DNA of 64,000 bases. Origin: Acidisarcina polymorpha (GTDB lineage Bacteria > Acidobacteriota > Terriglobia > Terriglobales > Acidobacteriaceae). Location: positions 186,001-250,000 of the forward strand of contig NZ_CP030840.1 in NCBI RefSeq assembly GCF_003330725.1. The letters are read 5' to 3'. The translations under genes and the position numbers were made by a program. The stretch's first letter is position 1; every line of letters begins with the position of its first letter. The notes below the pieces were generated by a model, which saw nothing but the letters and a program-made list of their open reading frames with translations, searched no databases and was not told where the DNA came from. Positions 30,147 to 38,768 of this stretch are shown here, piece by piece.

Positions 30147-30614
30147 CTATAGTTTCTCCCGTTTGCGCGCAGTCCGCCCCAGCGCTTCCAAGCCGGCGAT
30201 CAGGATATAAAGACCCCGCAGAGCGTCACCACTGAACATCCTTCGGGTTGTGGCGAAGAGACCCGCAGGCTGCTTCTTACATTCGTCCTGCACACTGGCG
30301 GCTAAATCCTGGCTCGCCTCCCGCAGGAAGTCGGGATTGAGTGTCCCAAGCGATTTGCCCAGCACCAGTAAGTTGCGCATCGTGTTGATGCCTTCCGGTG
30401 TGTTCGCATAGCCAGCCACCTTGTTAAGGATTGTGTCTTCTGCGCTGATGGCGCCGCGTAAAAGATCAAGTATGCCGTGCTTGTTGGCCGTCTCGAGCAA
30501 GGCATAGGCCTTCAGCAATGCCTCGCCGTGCTCAAATGGGGCGGTCTCAACTTTTAGACGCAGTGCTTCTTCTGGAGGAGCAGCTACTTGCTTGAATTCG
30601 ATCTGCTTTGCCAC
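30147..30614 (-). CDS. DUF1641 protein, likely partner subunit of formate dehydrogenase
   Basis: 155 residues from a GTG at 30614 that has GAGG six bases upstream; the longer open frame to 30734 lies within fdhA and is not supported. DUF1641 signature: LLKAYALLETANKHGILDLL, ISAEDTILNKVAGYANTPEG, and LFATTRRMFSGDALRGLYIL. In Bacillus subtilis a DUF1641 protein is encoded next to each FDH-like alpha subunit, and one such pair was reported to couple formate oxidation to menaquinone. Here it starts 19 nt after the fdhA stop. It has an amphipathic, helical look with one rather hydrophobic C-terminal segment. Role as an electron-transfer or membrane adaptor is inferred. Confidence 0.85.
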   Translation of the reverse strand: MAKQIEFKQVAAPPEEALRLKVETAPFEHGEALLKAYALLETANKHGILDLLRGAISAEDTILNKVAGYANTPEGINTMRNLLVLGKSLGTLNPDFLREASQDLAASVQDECKKQPAGLFATTRRMFSGDALRGLYILIAGLEALGRTARKREKL

Positions 30615-30633
30615 TTTCAACCTCGACTTCCGA

Positions 30634-33600
30634 TTAAGTGTTCTTGGTTGTTTCGATCTGGACCAAACGATCGTCCTTGCCCGTCCCGGGAACGTAATAG
30701 TCGCTTCGCTTCCACTTTCGTTCCACTTCGACACCCTGCTGCGGGGTCGGGTGCCCGTAGCGGAAATTCCGCTTCGGCAAAGGGTTATCTCCTAAGTCGG
30801 GCAAAACACGCATCTGCACCGCCGTCTCTTTAAATGCCGGAGTATGGGTGGCACGGTCTGTATTGCTGCTGGTCAAGCGGTTCACTGGTTCTTCGACCGT
30901 GTTCATTGGCATGTAAAGCTGTTTTCCATGGACCCGGTCGGTCACCAGAACCTGCACTTTGATTTGCCCGTCGCGGGACTTCAGTTGCACCCAACGACCC
31001 GACTCCAACCCCCGCTCCGAAGCCAACTCAGGCGACACTTCAAGAAAACTGTTCGGCGTAATCTCTCGAATCCCTTCGCTGCGATAGGTCATCGACCCCT
31101 GCTCAAAGTGTTCCAGAAGCCGTCCGTTATTCAAGTGAAGATCGTACTCCGAATCCAACTTTTCGCTCGGCGGCACATATTCAAGCGGATAGAGTTTTGC
31201 CTTGCCGTCGGGGAACGGGAAGCTCTTCGTAAAGAGTAGCGGTTGATCGCTTCCATCGGCGGCCACTGGCCATTGCAGGGTCTTGTATCCCTCCAGCCGC
31301 TCGTAGGTGACTCCTGCAAACAGTGGCGTGAGCGACGCTACTTCTGCCATGATCTGGGAAGGATGTTCATACTTCCACTCCGCGCCTAACGCGTTTGCGA
31401 CCATCTGAATAATCTGCCAGTCTGGATGGCTCTCTCCGAGCGGTTCCATCGCCCGGTACAACCGCTGAATGCGTCGCTCGGTACTGGTAAACGTGCCTTC
31501 TTTCTCAAGGCTCGGAGACGCGGGGAGCACTACATTGGCGTAGCGAGCAGTCTCACTGAAGACGATGTCCTGAACAACGAAAAATTCCAGCTTCTCGAGA
31601 GCGGACCCAACATAATTGGCGTTCGAGTCGGAGGTGATCATGTCCTCACCCTTGAGATAGACAGACTTCAGCTTGCCTTCGTGAATGGCGTCCACCATCT
31701 GATGGTTGTCGAGACCCTTATTCGTGGGCAACTTGACGCCCCAGGCCTTCTCGAACTTCTCCCGCACAGAATCGTCTTCCACTTTCTGGTAGCCGGAGTA
31801 GTAATTCGGCATGGATCCAAAATCACTCGCGCCTTGGACATTGTTATGGCCGCGAAGCGGATAGGCCCCCGCGCCGGGACGCATATAGTTTCCGGTGATT
31901 AACAATAGATTGCTGATCGCAGTCGAAGTATCCGAACCGCCGCAATGTTGAGTTACACCCATCGCCCAGAGGATACAAACCCCATCGGCCTTCGCTACCT
32001 CATGGGCGACTGTACGCAGCGTCTCCGCGGAGATGCCGGTCACCGACTCGGCATGCTCCATGGTAAAGGGCTCAAGGCTCTTGCGATATTCTTCAAAGCC
32101 GTTCACCCATCGGTCGACGAAATCCATTTTGGCCAGCCCGTTGTCCAAAATGTAACGGGTAACGGCAGAAAGCCAAACCATGTCCGTACTTGGTTTTGGC
32201 GAGAAGTAGATGTCTGCCCGACGCGCCATCTCATGTTCCCGCAGGTCCGCCACAATCAACCGCTGCCCATTCAGCTTATGTGCCTGCTTCACCCGGGTCG
32301 CCAGTACAGGGTGACTTTCGCTGGTGTTGCTTCCCACGATGAGCACCAAGCCAGCCTTATAAATATCGGTGATTGATCCAGAGTCGCCGCCATAACCAAC
32401 GGTCCTCGATAACCCCATGGTGGCAGGGGTCTGGCAGTAGCGAGAGCAGTTATCGACGCTGTTCGTGCCGATCACCGCCCGCGCTAGCTTCTGCATCAGG
32501 TAGCTCTCTTCATTGGTGCATTTCGATGAGGCGATGAAGCCAAGCGCATCGGGACCAAACTGGTTCTTGTATTCAGTAAACTTTGACGCGATCAGCTTCA
32601 GAGCTTCGTCCCAGCTGGCCTTACGGAATTTATCTCCTTCGCGAATCAGCGGCGAGGTGAGCCGATCGTCAGCATTCACGAAATCCCAGGCGAACTTTCC
32701 CTTCACGCAAGTCGAAATCCCATTCGCGGCGCCATCGGCGGGTTCGACCTTCAGGATGTGCCGGTCCTTCGTCCAGATATCAAAACTGCAACCAACGCCG
32801 CAGTATGTGCAGACCGTCTTCGTCTTCTTGGTGCGGGCCTCCCGCATGGCTGCTTCGGTCTCGGAGAGGGCAAGAATCGGGGGATAGCCCAGCTCCGGCT
32901 CGATGCCCTTGACCACATCGATCATCTCTTCGAGCGCTTTAGCTGGCCATCCGGTGAAATAGCCGGCCTCTCCGAGCATCGATTTTTCCATCAGCGCATT
33001 GCACGGGCAGACGGTGACACAGTGCCCGCAGGAAACGCAGCTCGATCCCTCAATTTTTTCGCCTCCATCCCAGAGAACACGCGGATGAGGATCTTCCCAG
33101 CGAATCGAAAGCGTCTCATTTACCTGAACATTCTGGCAAGCCTCAACGCATCGTCCACACAGGATGCACTGATCCGGATCATAACGATAAAACGGGTTCG
33201 ACATATCCTTTGGAAAAGGCTTTGGGACGTAAGGCCGAGCCTGGTGAACGACGCCCAGCAGATGCGTCGTATTATGCACCGTGCAATTGCCGTTATTGTT
33301 GTCGCAAACCGTACAGTAAAGTAAGTGGTTCCCGAGTATCCGATCGAACGCCTCGCGCTGCGCCATGTCCACGCGCTTCGATTCCGTATTGACGTTCATC
33401 CCCGCCGCCGGCTTCGTCGCACACGCACGAACCAGTTCGCCATTCACCTCAACCATGCAGGTGTCACAGGTCTGTATCGGTCCGAGCTGATGGTGGTAGC
33501 ACACCTGCGGAATTACGCGGCCTGAACTATTGAGCAGATCGACAAGATACTTATGATCGGCAATGGGATGAAGGGCGCCGTCAATGGTCAGCGTCGGGCC

Positions 33601-33654
33601 GTATGCGGGAACGCTCGGCTGGGAGGCAAGCGGAGAAACAGCTTCGGGACACAT
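30634..33654 (-). CDS. fdhA: Formate dehydrogenase alpha subunit (Mo/W-bis-MGD, multi-cluster type)
   Basis: 1006 residues. Order of domains: 2Fe-2S ferredoxin (Cys in VCYHHQLGPIQTCDTCMVEV and RACATK), NuoG-like His/Cys cluster (HLLYCTVCDNNNGNC), two 4Fe-4S motifs (CILCGRCVEAC, CVSCGHCVTVC), the Mo-domain cluster (CTYCGVGC, GISTCVKGK) and the molybdopterin domains. The metal ligand is Cys407 in DNCSRYCQTPA; there is no selenocysteine. The next residue is Gln408, where well-studied formate dehydrogenases have His; the catalytic Arg region PLRGHNNVQGASD is kept. No NADH-binding beta or gamma subunit is encoded beside it. It heads an operon with DUF1641 and DUF7009-like genes. Formate is the likely substrate but the Gln leaves some doubt. 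Confidence 0.88.
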   Translation of the reverse strand: MCPEAVSPLASQPSVPAYGPTLTIDGALHPIADHKYLVDLLNSSGRVIPQVCYHHQLGPIQTCDTCMVEVNGELVRACATKPAAGMNVNTESKRVDMAQREAFDRILGNHLLYCTVCDNNNGNCTVHNTTHLLGVVHQARPYVPKPFPKDMSNPFYRYDPDQCILCGRCVEACQNVQVNETLSIRWEDPHPRVLWDGGEKIEGSSCVSCGHCVTVCPCNALMEKSMLGEAGYFTGWPAKALEEMIDVVKGIEPELGYPPILALSETEAAMREARTKKTKTVCTYCGVGCSFDIWTKDRHILKVEPADGAANGISTCVKGKFAWDFVNADDRLTSPLIREGDKFRKASWDEALKLIASKFTEYKNQFGPDALGFIASSKCTNEESYLMQKLARAVIGTNSVDNCSRYCQTPATMGLSRTVGYGGDSGSITDIYKAGLVLIVGSNTSESHPVLATRVKQAHKLNGQRLIVADLREHEMARRADIYFSPKPSTDMVWLSAVTRYILDNGLAKMDFVDRWVNGFEEYRKSLEPFTMEHAESVTGISAETLRTVAHEVAKADGVCILWAMGVTQHCGGSDTSTAISNLLLITGNYMRPGAGAYPLRGHNNVQGASDFGSMPNYYSGYQKVEDDSVREKFEKAWGVKLPTNKGLDNHQMVDAIHEGKLKSVYLKGEDMITSDSNANYVGSALEKLEFFVVQDIVFSETARYANVVLPASPSLEKEGTFTSTERRIQRLYRAMEPLGESHPDWQIIQMVANALGAEWKYEHPSQIMAEVASLTPLFAGVTYERLEGYKTLQWPVAADGSDQPLLFTKSFPFPDGKAKLYPLEYVPPSEKLDSEYDLHLNNGRLLEHFEQGSMTYRSEGIREITPNSFLEVSPELASERGLESGRWVQLKSRDGQIKVQVLVTDRVHGKQLYMPMNTVEEPVNRLTSSNTDRATHTPAFKETAVQMRVLPDLGDNPLPKRNFRYGHPTPQQGVEVERKWKRSDYYVPGTGKDDRLVQIETTKNT

Positions 33655-33823
33655 AATCTCAGTTTAGATGCAGAGGCAAGCGGATCGTTGAGGATCTCAG
33701 TGTGCCGCCGCTTGAAAATTTACGGAAGCGCGGGCGTGTCCCGGGTCCCAGGAGAACACGGGCCGCTTAAGGCTGGTAAGCAGGTGAAATTGGAAACATC
33801 CCCGCACGTGACTGCCCCGCACG
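33655..33823 (-). promoter_or_regulatory. Structured 5' leader of fdhA
   Basis: The 169 nt upstream of the fdhA ATG are unusually rich in short inverted repeats. CAAGCGG (33677-33683) pairs with CCGCTTG (33708-33714), ending 23 nt before the ATG; GCTTA/TAAGC, CGTGT/ACACG and CTGCC/GGCAG pairs lie farther up; and CCCCGCACG occurs twice as a direct repeat (33800-33808, 33815-33823). I could not match it to a known riboswitch. It may be a regulatory leader or simply promoter DNA with operator sites. Confidence 0.35.
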
Positions 33824-33851
33824 GCAGAAAGGCCGCTACACCCGAGCGGCC
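33822..33851 (-). terminator. Terminator hairpin downstream of the Spy-like gene
   Basis: GGCCGCT (33831-33837) and AGCGGCC (33845-33851) form a perfect 7-bp stem with a 7-nt loop, followed on the minus strand by TTTCT. It lies 32 nt after the Spy-like stop and should separate that gene from the fdhA operon downstream. The T-run is short, so efficiency is uncertain. Confidence 0.6.
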
Positions 33852-33883
33852 TTCGAGTAAGTGTGGGCCCTATGACGACTGCG

Positions 33884-34306
33884 TTATTGCGGAGGCGGCG
33901 CTCCCTCGCCGTCTGCTGGCGGCCCAGGGCGGCCGTGCGCCTTCATCTCCGCAAACTGCTGCTTCTGGGTGTCGTTTAGAAGTGCCTCGATTTTGGATTC
34001 TGTTTGTTCATGCAGCGCCTTGCTTTGTGCCAGAAATTGCTGATGGGTGATGGTCTGATTCTGCTCCAGCGTCTTATGCTCGGCCTGTTGGCTGGTGAGG
34101 AGGGCCTGTACTTGGCTCTGCTGTTCCGAACTCAAGCTGAGTCGTCTGGCGAGATGGGCTGCCATGCTCGCCGGATCCATTGGGCCATGTCCCCAGTGGC
34201 CGTTTGGCGGAGGGGGTGGAGCAGAGTCGCCGGATTGTGCCCACGCTAGACTCGCGGCAACCGCGAGAAAGGCACTTAGAGTAATGCCACAGAGAAGTTT
34301 CCGCAT
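33884..34306 (-). CDS. Spy/CpxP-like periplasmic protein
   Basis: 140 residues from the ATG at 34306, which has GGAGG about eight bases upstream (the frame runs on to a TTG at 34321). Signal peptide about 1-24, then a Pro/Gly/His-rich stretch (GHWGHGPMD), and a helical core with two LTxxQ-like motifs (LSSEQQSQ and LNDTQKQQ), the mark of the Spy/CpxP chaperone and metal-sensor families. The His-rich stretch and the Pro-rich tail may bind metal. In relatives these proteins buffer envelope stress or protein misfolding. It is upstream of fdhA on the same strand but separated by a hairpin terminator. Confidence 0.8.
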   Translation of the reverse strand: MRKLLCGITLSAFLAVAASLAWAQSGDSAPPPPPNGHWGHGPMDPASMAAHLARRLSLSSEQQSQVQALLTSQQAEHKTLEQNQTITHQQFLAQSKALHEQTESKIEALLNDTQKQQFAEMKAHGRPGPPADGEGAPPPQ

Positions 34307-34828
34307 AGATATTTCCTCCAATTCGACAGAAGCAGCGACCGTGAGTTCCGCGGTCAGTTCTGTCTACTACTGGAGACGGAAACTTTTTAGCCAAGCCGCA
34401 GCTGAAGAAAAAATCTGCGGTCGGCTCGCTTCCATCATCTACTGGCAAACCCATCCGAAGACACCCGGATTTAATTTCACTTTTGACAAAGGTAGCGCGT
34501 TGTATCAGCGCTCCCACCTCGAGTTTGATAAAACCGAGCTGTGGCCGCCGTCGGCGTGAACGAAACATCCCTCGCGTTCAAGCCAAAATCACTGGACCGT
34601 CACACCCTTGCTCTCACAAGAAATTCGGACGATCGCGCCGGTCTTTTGCAGGAAACTTAGCAGCTCCTACATCGGGCGGCGCCCTCGACAACGCCTCCGG
34701 ACATCGCACTTTAGAAACAGGCCAAGTTAAGTGGATCAGCTTTTCAGTGGTCCGATTTACGAACAAATTCGGCGGTAAGAGGCGGGTTCTTGAATTAACG
34801 TTACGTGATGTACAACCAGAGAAGCAGG
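34307..34828. other. Gene-free region between divergent Spy-like and beta-helix genes
   Basis: About 520 bases. Short open frames on both strands have no ribosome site, composition or motif that suggests a protein. It should hold the promoters of both flanking genes; AT-richer stretches occur near 34380-34420 and 34740-34800, but I see no clear -35/-10 pair. Confidence 0.5.
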
Positions 34829-37800
34829 ATGAGTGCCTATATGAAGAAGTATTTATTTTGCGCCATGGTGTTGCTGGCAGCCCACTTACCTGCATGGGCC
34901 GCATCCGTCTTGACTACGCGGCTTGACGATCCAAGGGCGGTCTTCCTTACCTCACAAAGCTTCGGAGCACATGCCGACGGGCAGGCCGATGATAGCGCGT
35001 CGATCCAGGCAGCCATCGATCAGGCGGAGAATCATGCCCGCGAAGGCATCGTCTTTGTGCCTTCGGGCCGCTACCGTCTAACGCGAACCATCTACGTCTG
35101 GCCCGGTGTGCGCCTTTTCGGGTATGGCGCAACCCGGCCCACCTTCGTGTTAGCAGACAGCACGCCCGGCTTCCAGAAGGGAGTGGGCGACATGGTGATC
35201 TTTACCGGGCCGCGCCCCGGCGACCCTACCCGAACGGGTCGAGTTCCCTTTCCGCCCCCCGGCAGCGTGCCGCCGAACGACGCGATTGCCGATGCCAACT
35301 CGGGCACCTTCTATTCGGCGATGAGCAATATTGATTTCGAGATTGGCGAAGGCAATCCGGCGGCGATCGCCATCCGCTTCCATGTCGCCCAGCACGCTTA
35401 TCTCAGCCACATGGATTTCCATATTGGCTCCGGCCTCGCTGCGCTCACCGAGATCGGTAACGAAGCCGAAGATCTGCATTTCTTCGGCGGACGCTACGGC
35501 ATCCTCACCGATAAGACCTCGCCGGCCTGGCAATTCACGCTCATCGATTCGGTGTTTGAAGGCCAGCGCGAGTCGGCAATTCGCGAGCATGAGGCTGGAC
35601 TCACGCTGATTCGCGATACCTTTCGCAGTGTGCCAACCGCGATCGACATTGACCCGCATTATTCCGACGAGCTATGGGTGAAGGACTGCCGCTTCGAGAA
35701 CGTCTCCAACGCCGCAGTCATCATCAGCAACGAGAAGAGCCCGCTCACCGAGATCAGCTTCGAAAATGCCGTGCTTCAAGCCGTGCCAACCTTTGCCCGC
35801 TTTCGCGAAAGCGGAAAGAAGGTCGCAGGCAAGGGCGCGATCTACCAGGTTCATAACTTCAACTTTGGACTCATCGTTCCCGGCGAGGGAAAGACCGGCA
35901 ACATCGGAATGCTCTATGAGGCGACGGAGCTGAATGCTCTACCCGCGGCTCTTTCACCAGCGATCCGGGCGCTGCCGCCGACAGAAAGCTGGACTAATGT
36001 TCATACCCTTGGCGTCAAGGGAGATGGAACGACCGACGATACTGCTGCGATCCGGAAGGCCATCGAGACGCATCGCGTGCTCTACTTTCCCAGCGGGCAT
36101 TACGTTGTTAGTGACACGCTTGCGATGAAAGCGGACACGGTTTTAATAGGCCTGCATCCGACCCAGACCCAATTCGACCTTCTCGACTCCACGCCCGGCT
36201 ATGAGGGTGTCGGAACGCCAAAAGCGGTCATCTCCGCGCCGGCCGGCGGATCGAACATGGTCAGCGGCTTCGGAGTTTTCACCGGAGGCATCAATCCTCG
36301 CGCAGTCGCGATGCTTTGGATGGCTGGAAAAGATTCGCTGATCGACGATGTGCGCTTTCTCGGCGGTCATGGCAGCGGCACCAACCCCTACAACAACAAC
36401 CACACCGCTGATTCTGATCTGCAAAAGCGTTGGGATGGGCAATACCCGAGCCTGTGGGTGACGCATGGCGGCGGCGGGACTTTCGCGGATATCTGGACCC
36501 CCAACACCTTTGCGCAGGCGGGCTTCTACGTCTCCGACACCACGACGCCTGGGCACGTCTACGAGTTGTCCAACGAACATCATCTGCGCAACGAGATCAA
36601 GTTCGACCATGTTGCGAATTGGGACATCAACGCGCCGCAGACCGAGGAAGAGGCCGGCGAAAGTCCTGAGTCTCTCTCGCTCGAATTTGACTGGTCGAAG
36701 AACATCACCGTCGCCAACTATCACGGTTATCGCGTGACCCGTTCCCGCGCGCCTTTCCCCGCGGCAGTCCGCCTCTATAACTCGGAGGGCATTCATTTCC
36801 GCAACCTGCATGTCAACGCAGAGAGCGGATATGCCATCTGCGACCAAAACGGCTGCGGCACTTTCTTGCGGGTCAGTAAATTTCCCTACGACAATGCCAT
36901 CCAGGATATGACGCAACATCTCGAGGTGCGGGAGCGTGAGTTCGCCGTGCTGGACATTCCGGCGAACCCGCCCACGCCCGCTCCGCCGGATGCGTCTGAG
37001 GTCCTCGCGCCGGGAGCGAAGGTCGAGAAGCTGGAAGACGGGTTCTTTTCCATCTCCGGCGCGGCCGTGGATAGCTCGGGCAAGCTCTATTTTGTCGACC
37101 ACCATCAGCAGCGCATCTTTGGCTGGTCTCCGACGGAAGGTCTCACCGTCGAACGTGACAATCCGCTTGACCCCGTTAACCTGGCCTTCGATAAGACGGG
37201 CGATCTCCTCGTGCTGTCCTCGGCCGGCCCGGAAGGGACCGTCTATTCTTTCCGGCCCGGATCACCGAAGGACCAGATCACCGTACTTGCGCCGCAGCCA
37301 AGGCAGCGACATTCGGGCGCAACCGCGCTCTTGCCTGTCAACTATTGGAACAACGGCGAATTTGAGGACCAGTTCGACTTCAACACCTTCACGTTCACGA
37401 CGCTGACCGAGATGTTCACCCATGATGTCTCGACTCCCAAGGAAAAGGAGTACGTTTCGCCTGACGGCAGCCTTTTCCTGCCCGCAGGCAGAGTCTTTCA
37501 GCAGGGACCGCCGGACTACAGTGGCTGGCGCTTCTCCGACAACCTGGACACTTGTGGGTTTCTCGCTGCCCTTCCGGGGAAGCGAATCTATATCAGCAGT
37601 GAATCTGAAGACCGCACCTACAGTGCCGTGGTTGACGCAGACGGCACTTTGAGCGACCTCAAGCCTTTTGCCGATCGCGGCGGCGAGAGTGTCGCAGTCG
37701 ATAGCCAAGGGAACGTCTTCGTGGCCAACGGCCAGATATTCGTCTATGACCCGGCCGGCAAGCAGATCGCCCAGATCGATGTGCCTGAACGCCCAATTGA

Positions 37801-37882
37801 CATCATCTTCGGCGGCGACGATCGCCGGACGCTCTTCATTCTTGCCCACCATGCGCTATTCGCTGTAAAAACGCGAAGCTGA
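34829..37882 (+). CDS. Secreted double beta-helix (GH55/pectate-lyase-3-like) protein with C-terminal propeller
   Basis: About 1017 residues. A signal peptide (MKKYLFCAMVLL..., cleaved near AWA-AS) precedes two pectate-lyase-3-type right-handed beta-helix units: FGAHADGQADDSASIQAAID near residue 45 and GVKGDGTTDDTAAIRKAIE near 390. Two tandem units in one chain is the layout of GH55 exo-beta-1,3-glucanases. After a Pro-rich linker (residues about 705-725) comes a six-bladed SMP-30/NHL-like propeller (GAAVDSSGKLYFVDHHQQRI, VAVDSQGNVFVANGQIFV) to the C-terminus. It probably acts on plant or fungal polysaccharide outside the cell. The ATG at 34829 has GAGAAG upstream; ATGs at 34805 and 34841 are possible. 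It stands alone. Confidence 0.8.
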   Translation: MSAYMKKYLFCAMVLLAAHLPAWAASVLTTRLDDPRAVFLTSQSFGAHADGQADDSASIQAAIDQAENHAREGIVFVPSGRYRLTRTIYVWPGVRLFGYGATRPTFVLADSTPGFQKGVGDMVIFTGPRPGDPTRTGRVPFPPPGSVPPNDAIADANSGTFYSAMSNIDFEIGEGNPAAIAIRFHVAQHAYLSHMDFHIGSGLAALTEIGNEAEDLHFFGGRYGILTDKTSPAWQFTLIDSVFEGQRESAIREHEAGLTLIRDTFRSVPTAIDIDPHYSDELWVKDCRFENVSNAAVIISNEKSPLTEISFENAVLQAVPTFARFRESGKKVAGKGAIYQVHNFNFGLIVPGEGKTGNIGMLYEATELNALPAALSPAIRALPPTESWTNVHTLGVKGDGTTDDTAAIRKAIETHRVLYFPSGHYVVSDTLAMKADTVLIGLHPTQTQFDLLDSTPGYEGVGTPKAVISAPAGGSNMVSGFGVFTGGINPRAVAMLWMAGKDSLIDDVRFLGGHGSGTNPYNNNHTADSDLQKRWDGQYPSLWVTHGGGGTFADIWTPNTFAQAGFYVSDTTTPGHVYELSNEHHLRNEIKFDHVANWDINAPQTEEEAGESPESLSLEFDWSKNITVANYHGYRVTRSRAPFPAAVRLYNSEGIHFRNLHVNAESGYAICDQNGCGTFLRVSKFPYDNAIQDMTQHLEVREREFAVLDIPANPPTPAPPDASEVLAPGAKVEKLEDGFFSISGAAVDSSGKLYFVDHHQQRIFGWSPTEGLTVERDNPLDPVNLAFDKTGDLLVLSSAGPEGTVYSFRPGSPKDQITVLAPQPRQRHSGATALLPVNYWNNGEFEDQFDFNTFTFTTLTEMFTHDVSTPKEKEYVSPDGSLFLPAGRVFQQGPPDYSGWRFSDNLDTCGFLAALPGKRIYISSESEDRTYSAVVDADGTLSDLKPFADRGGESVAVDSQGNVFVANGQIFVYDPAGKQIAQIDVPERPIDIIFGGDDRRTLFILAHHALFAVKTRS

Positions 37883-37955
37883 GGTGGATGTACGAATTCG
37901 AGGACGCTCATCAAAGCTTGGGCGGACGGTAAACCCGCACCACCTGGGAGAGCCG

Positions 37956-38663
37956 CTATCGGGTGATCCCGGTGGCGCTCAGCGCGTCTGTCCAGTCCCA
38001 TGGCGAGTCGACAAAGCAGTCGGGGTCGGCGGCGTCGAGGGTATGCGGGGAGAGGCCGAAACGGCAGGCGAGCGCCCAGGCTCCTGCGCTCCGCGCGGTC
38101 AGAATATCGATGTCCGAATCGCCCACCATGACAGTCTCGAACGGATCGACTCCTGCTTCCTGAATTAGCGCCTTGAGGCCTTGCGGATCCGGCTTCTTGG
38201 TTGAAAAGCTATTGCCGCCATAGATTCGAAAGAAGTAGGGACTCAGGCGCAGTGCCTCGCAGATCGCCTGGGAAGGACCAACCGGCTTGTTGGTGAGGAC
38301 GGCCATCTGTCTCCCGCTTCCATCCGCTCCAGACTGCAGGGCCTCCAGCGACTCGAGCACTCCGGGATAGACATGGGTATAGTCCAGCTTGTGTTCCCGG
38401 TAGTAGTCCAAGAAAAACTTCAGTGCCCGTTCGACATAAGTCTCGTCCTCAGGGTCGCCAAGGGCTCGTCGCACCAGCATACCCGCACCATCGCCGATGT
38501 ACGAGGCAATGACGTCTTCGGGCAACGCCGGTCGATCCAAATGGCCTAACATCGCGTTCACTGAATTCGCGAGGTCTCTACGAGAGTCAATCAGGGTTCC
38601 ATCGAGATCGAAGACCAGCAGGCGTATCGCTTCGACCGGAATCAGGTGGGGAGTAAAGGTCAT
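37956..38663 (-). CDS. gph: HAD-family phosphatase, phosphoglycolate phosphatase-like
   Basis: 235 residues. HAD motif I is VFDLDGTLIDS with the nucleophile Asp, motif II is AVLTNKP, and the Lys and acidic motifs are FSTKKPDPQGL and MVGDSDIDILTARSAG. The cap between motifs I and II is the helical C1 type of Gph/PGP enzymes. Phosphoglycolate is the usual substrate of this subgroup, but substrate range is broad. It is the last gene of the minus-strand run bnr-rimI-mqnE-gph, 105 nt after mqnE. Confidence 0.85.
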   Translation of the reverse strand: MTFTPHLIPVEAIRLLVFDLDGTLIDSRRDLANSVNAMLGHLDRPALPEDVIASYIGDGAGMLVRRALGDPEDETYVERALKFFLDYYREHKLDYTHVYPGVLESLEALQSGADGSGRQMAVLTNKPVGPSQAICEALRLSPYFFRIYGGNSFSTKKPDPQGLKALIQEAGVDPFETVMVGDSDIDILTARSAGAWALACRFGLSPHTLDAADPDCFVDSPWDWTDALSATGITR

Positions 38664-38768
38664 GGCTTCAGTTTAGCGAACGTTGCGGGTGTTGCTGCCG
38701 GCGGAGCATCAAAGCCTTGCGCGAGTTCACGTTTTCCCGGAAGCTGGTGTTGCAGCACGACAGGCGCT

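Noticed and set aside
33661-33851. Cobalamin-riboswitch-like phrases on the plus strand (GGTGAAA, CTGCCCCGCAC, CCCAGGAGA)
   Set aside because: The pieces are in the wrong order (the B12-box-like part comes first), the spacing is wrong, and no plus-strand gene follows.
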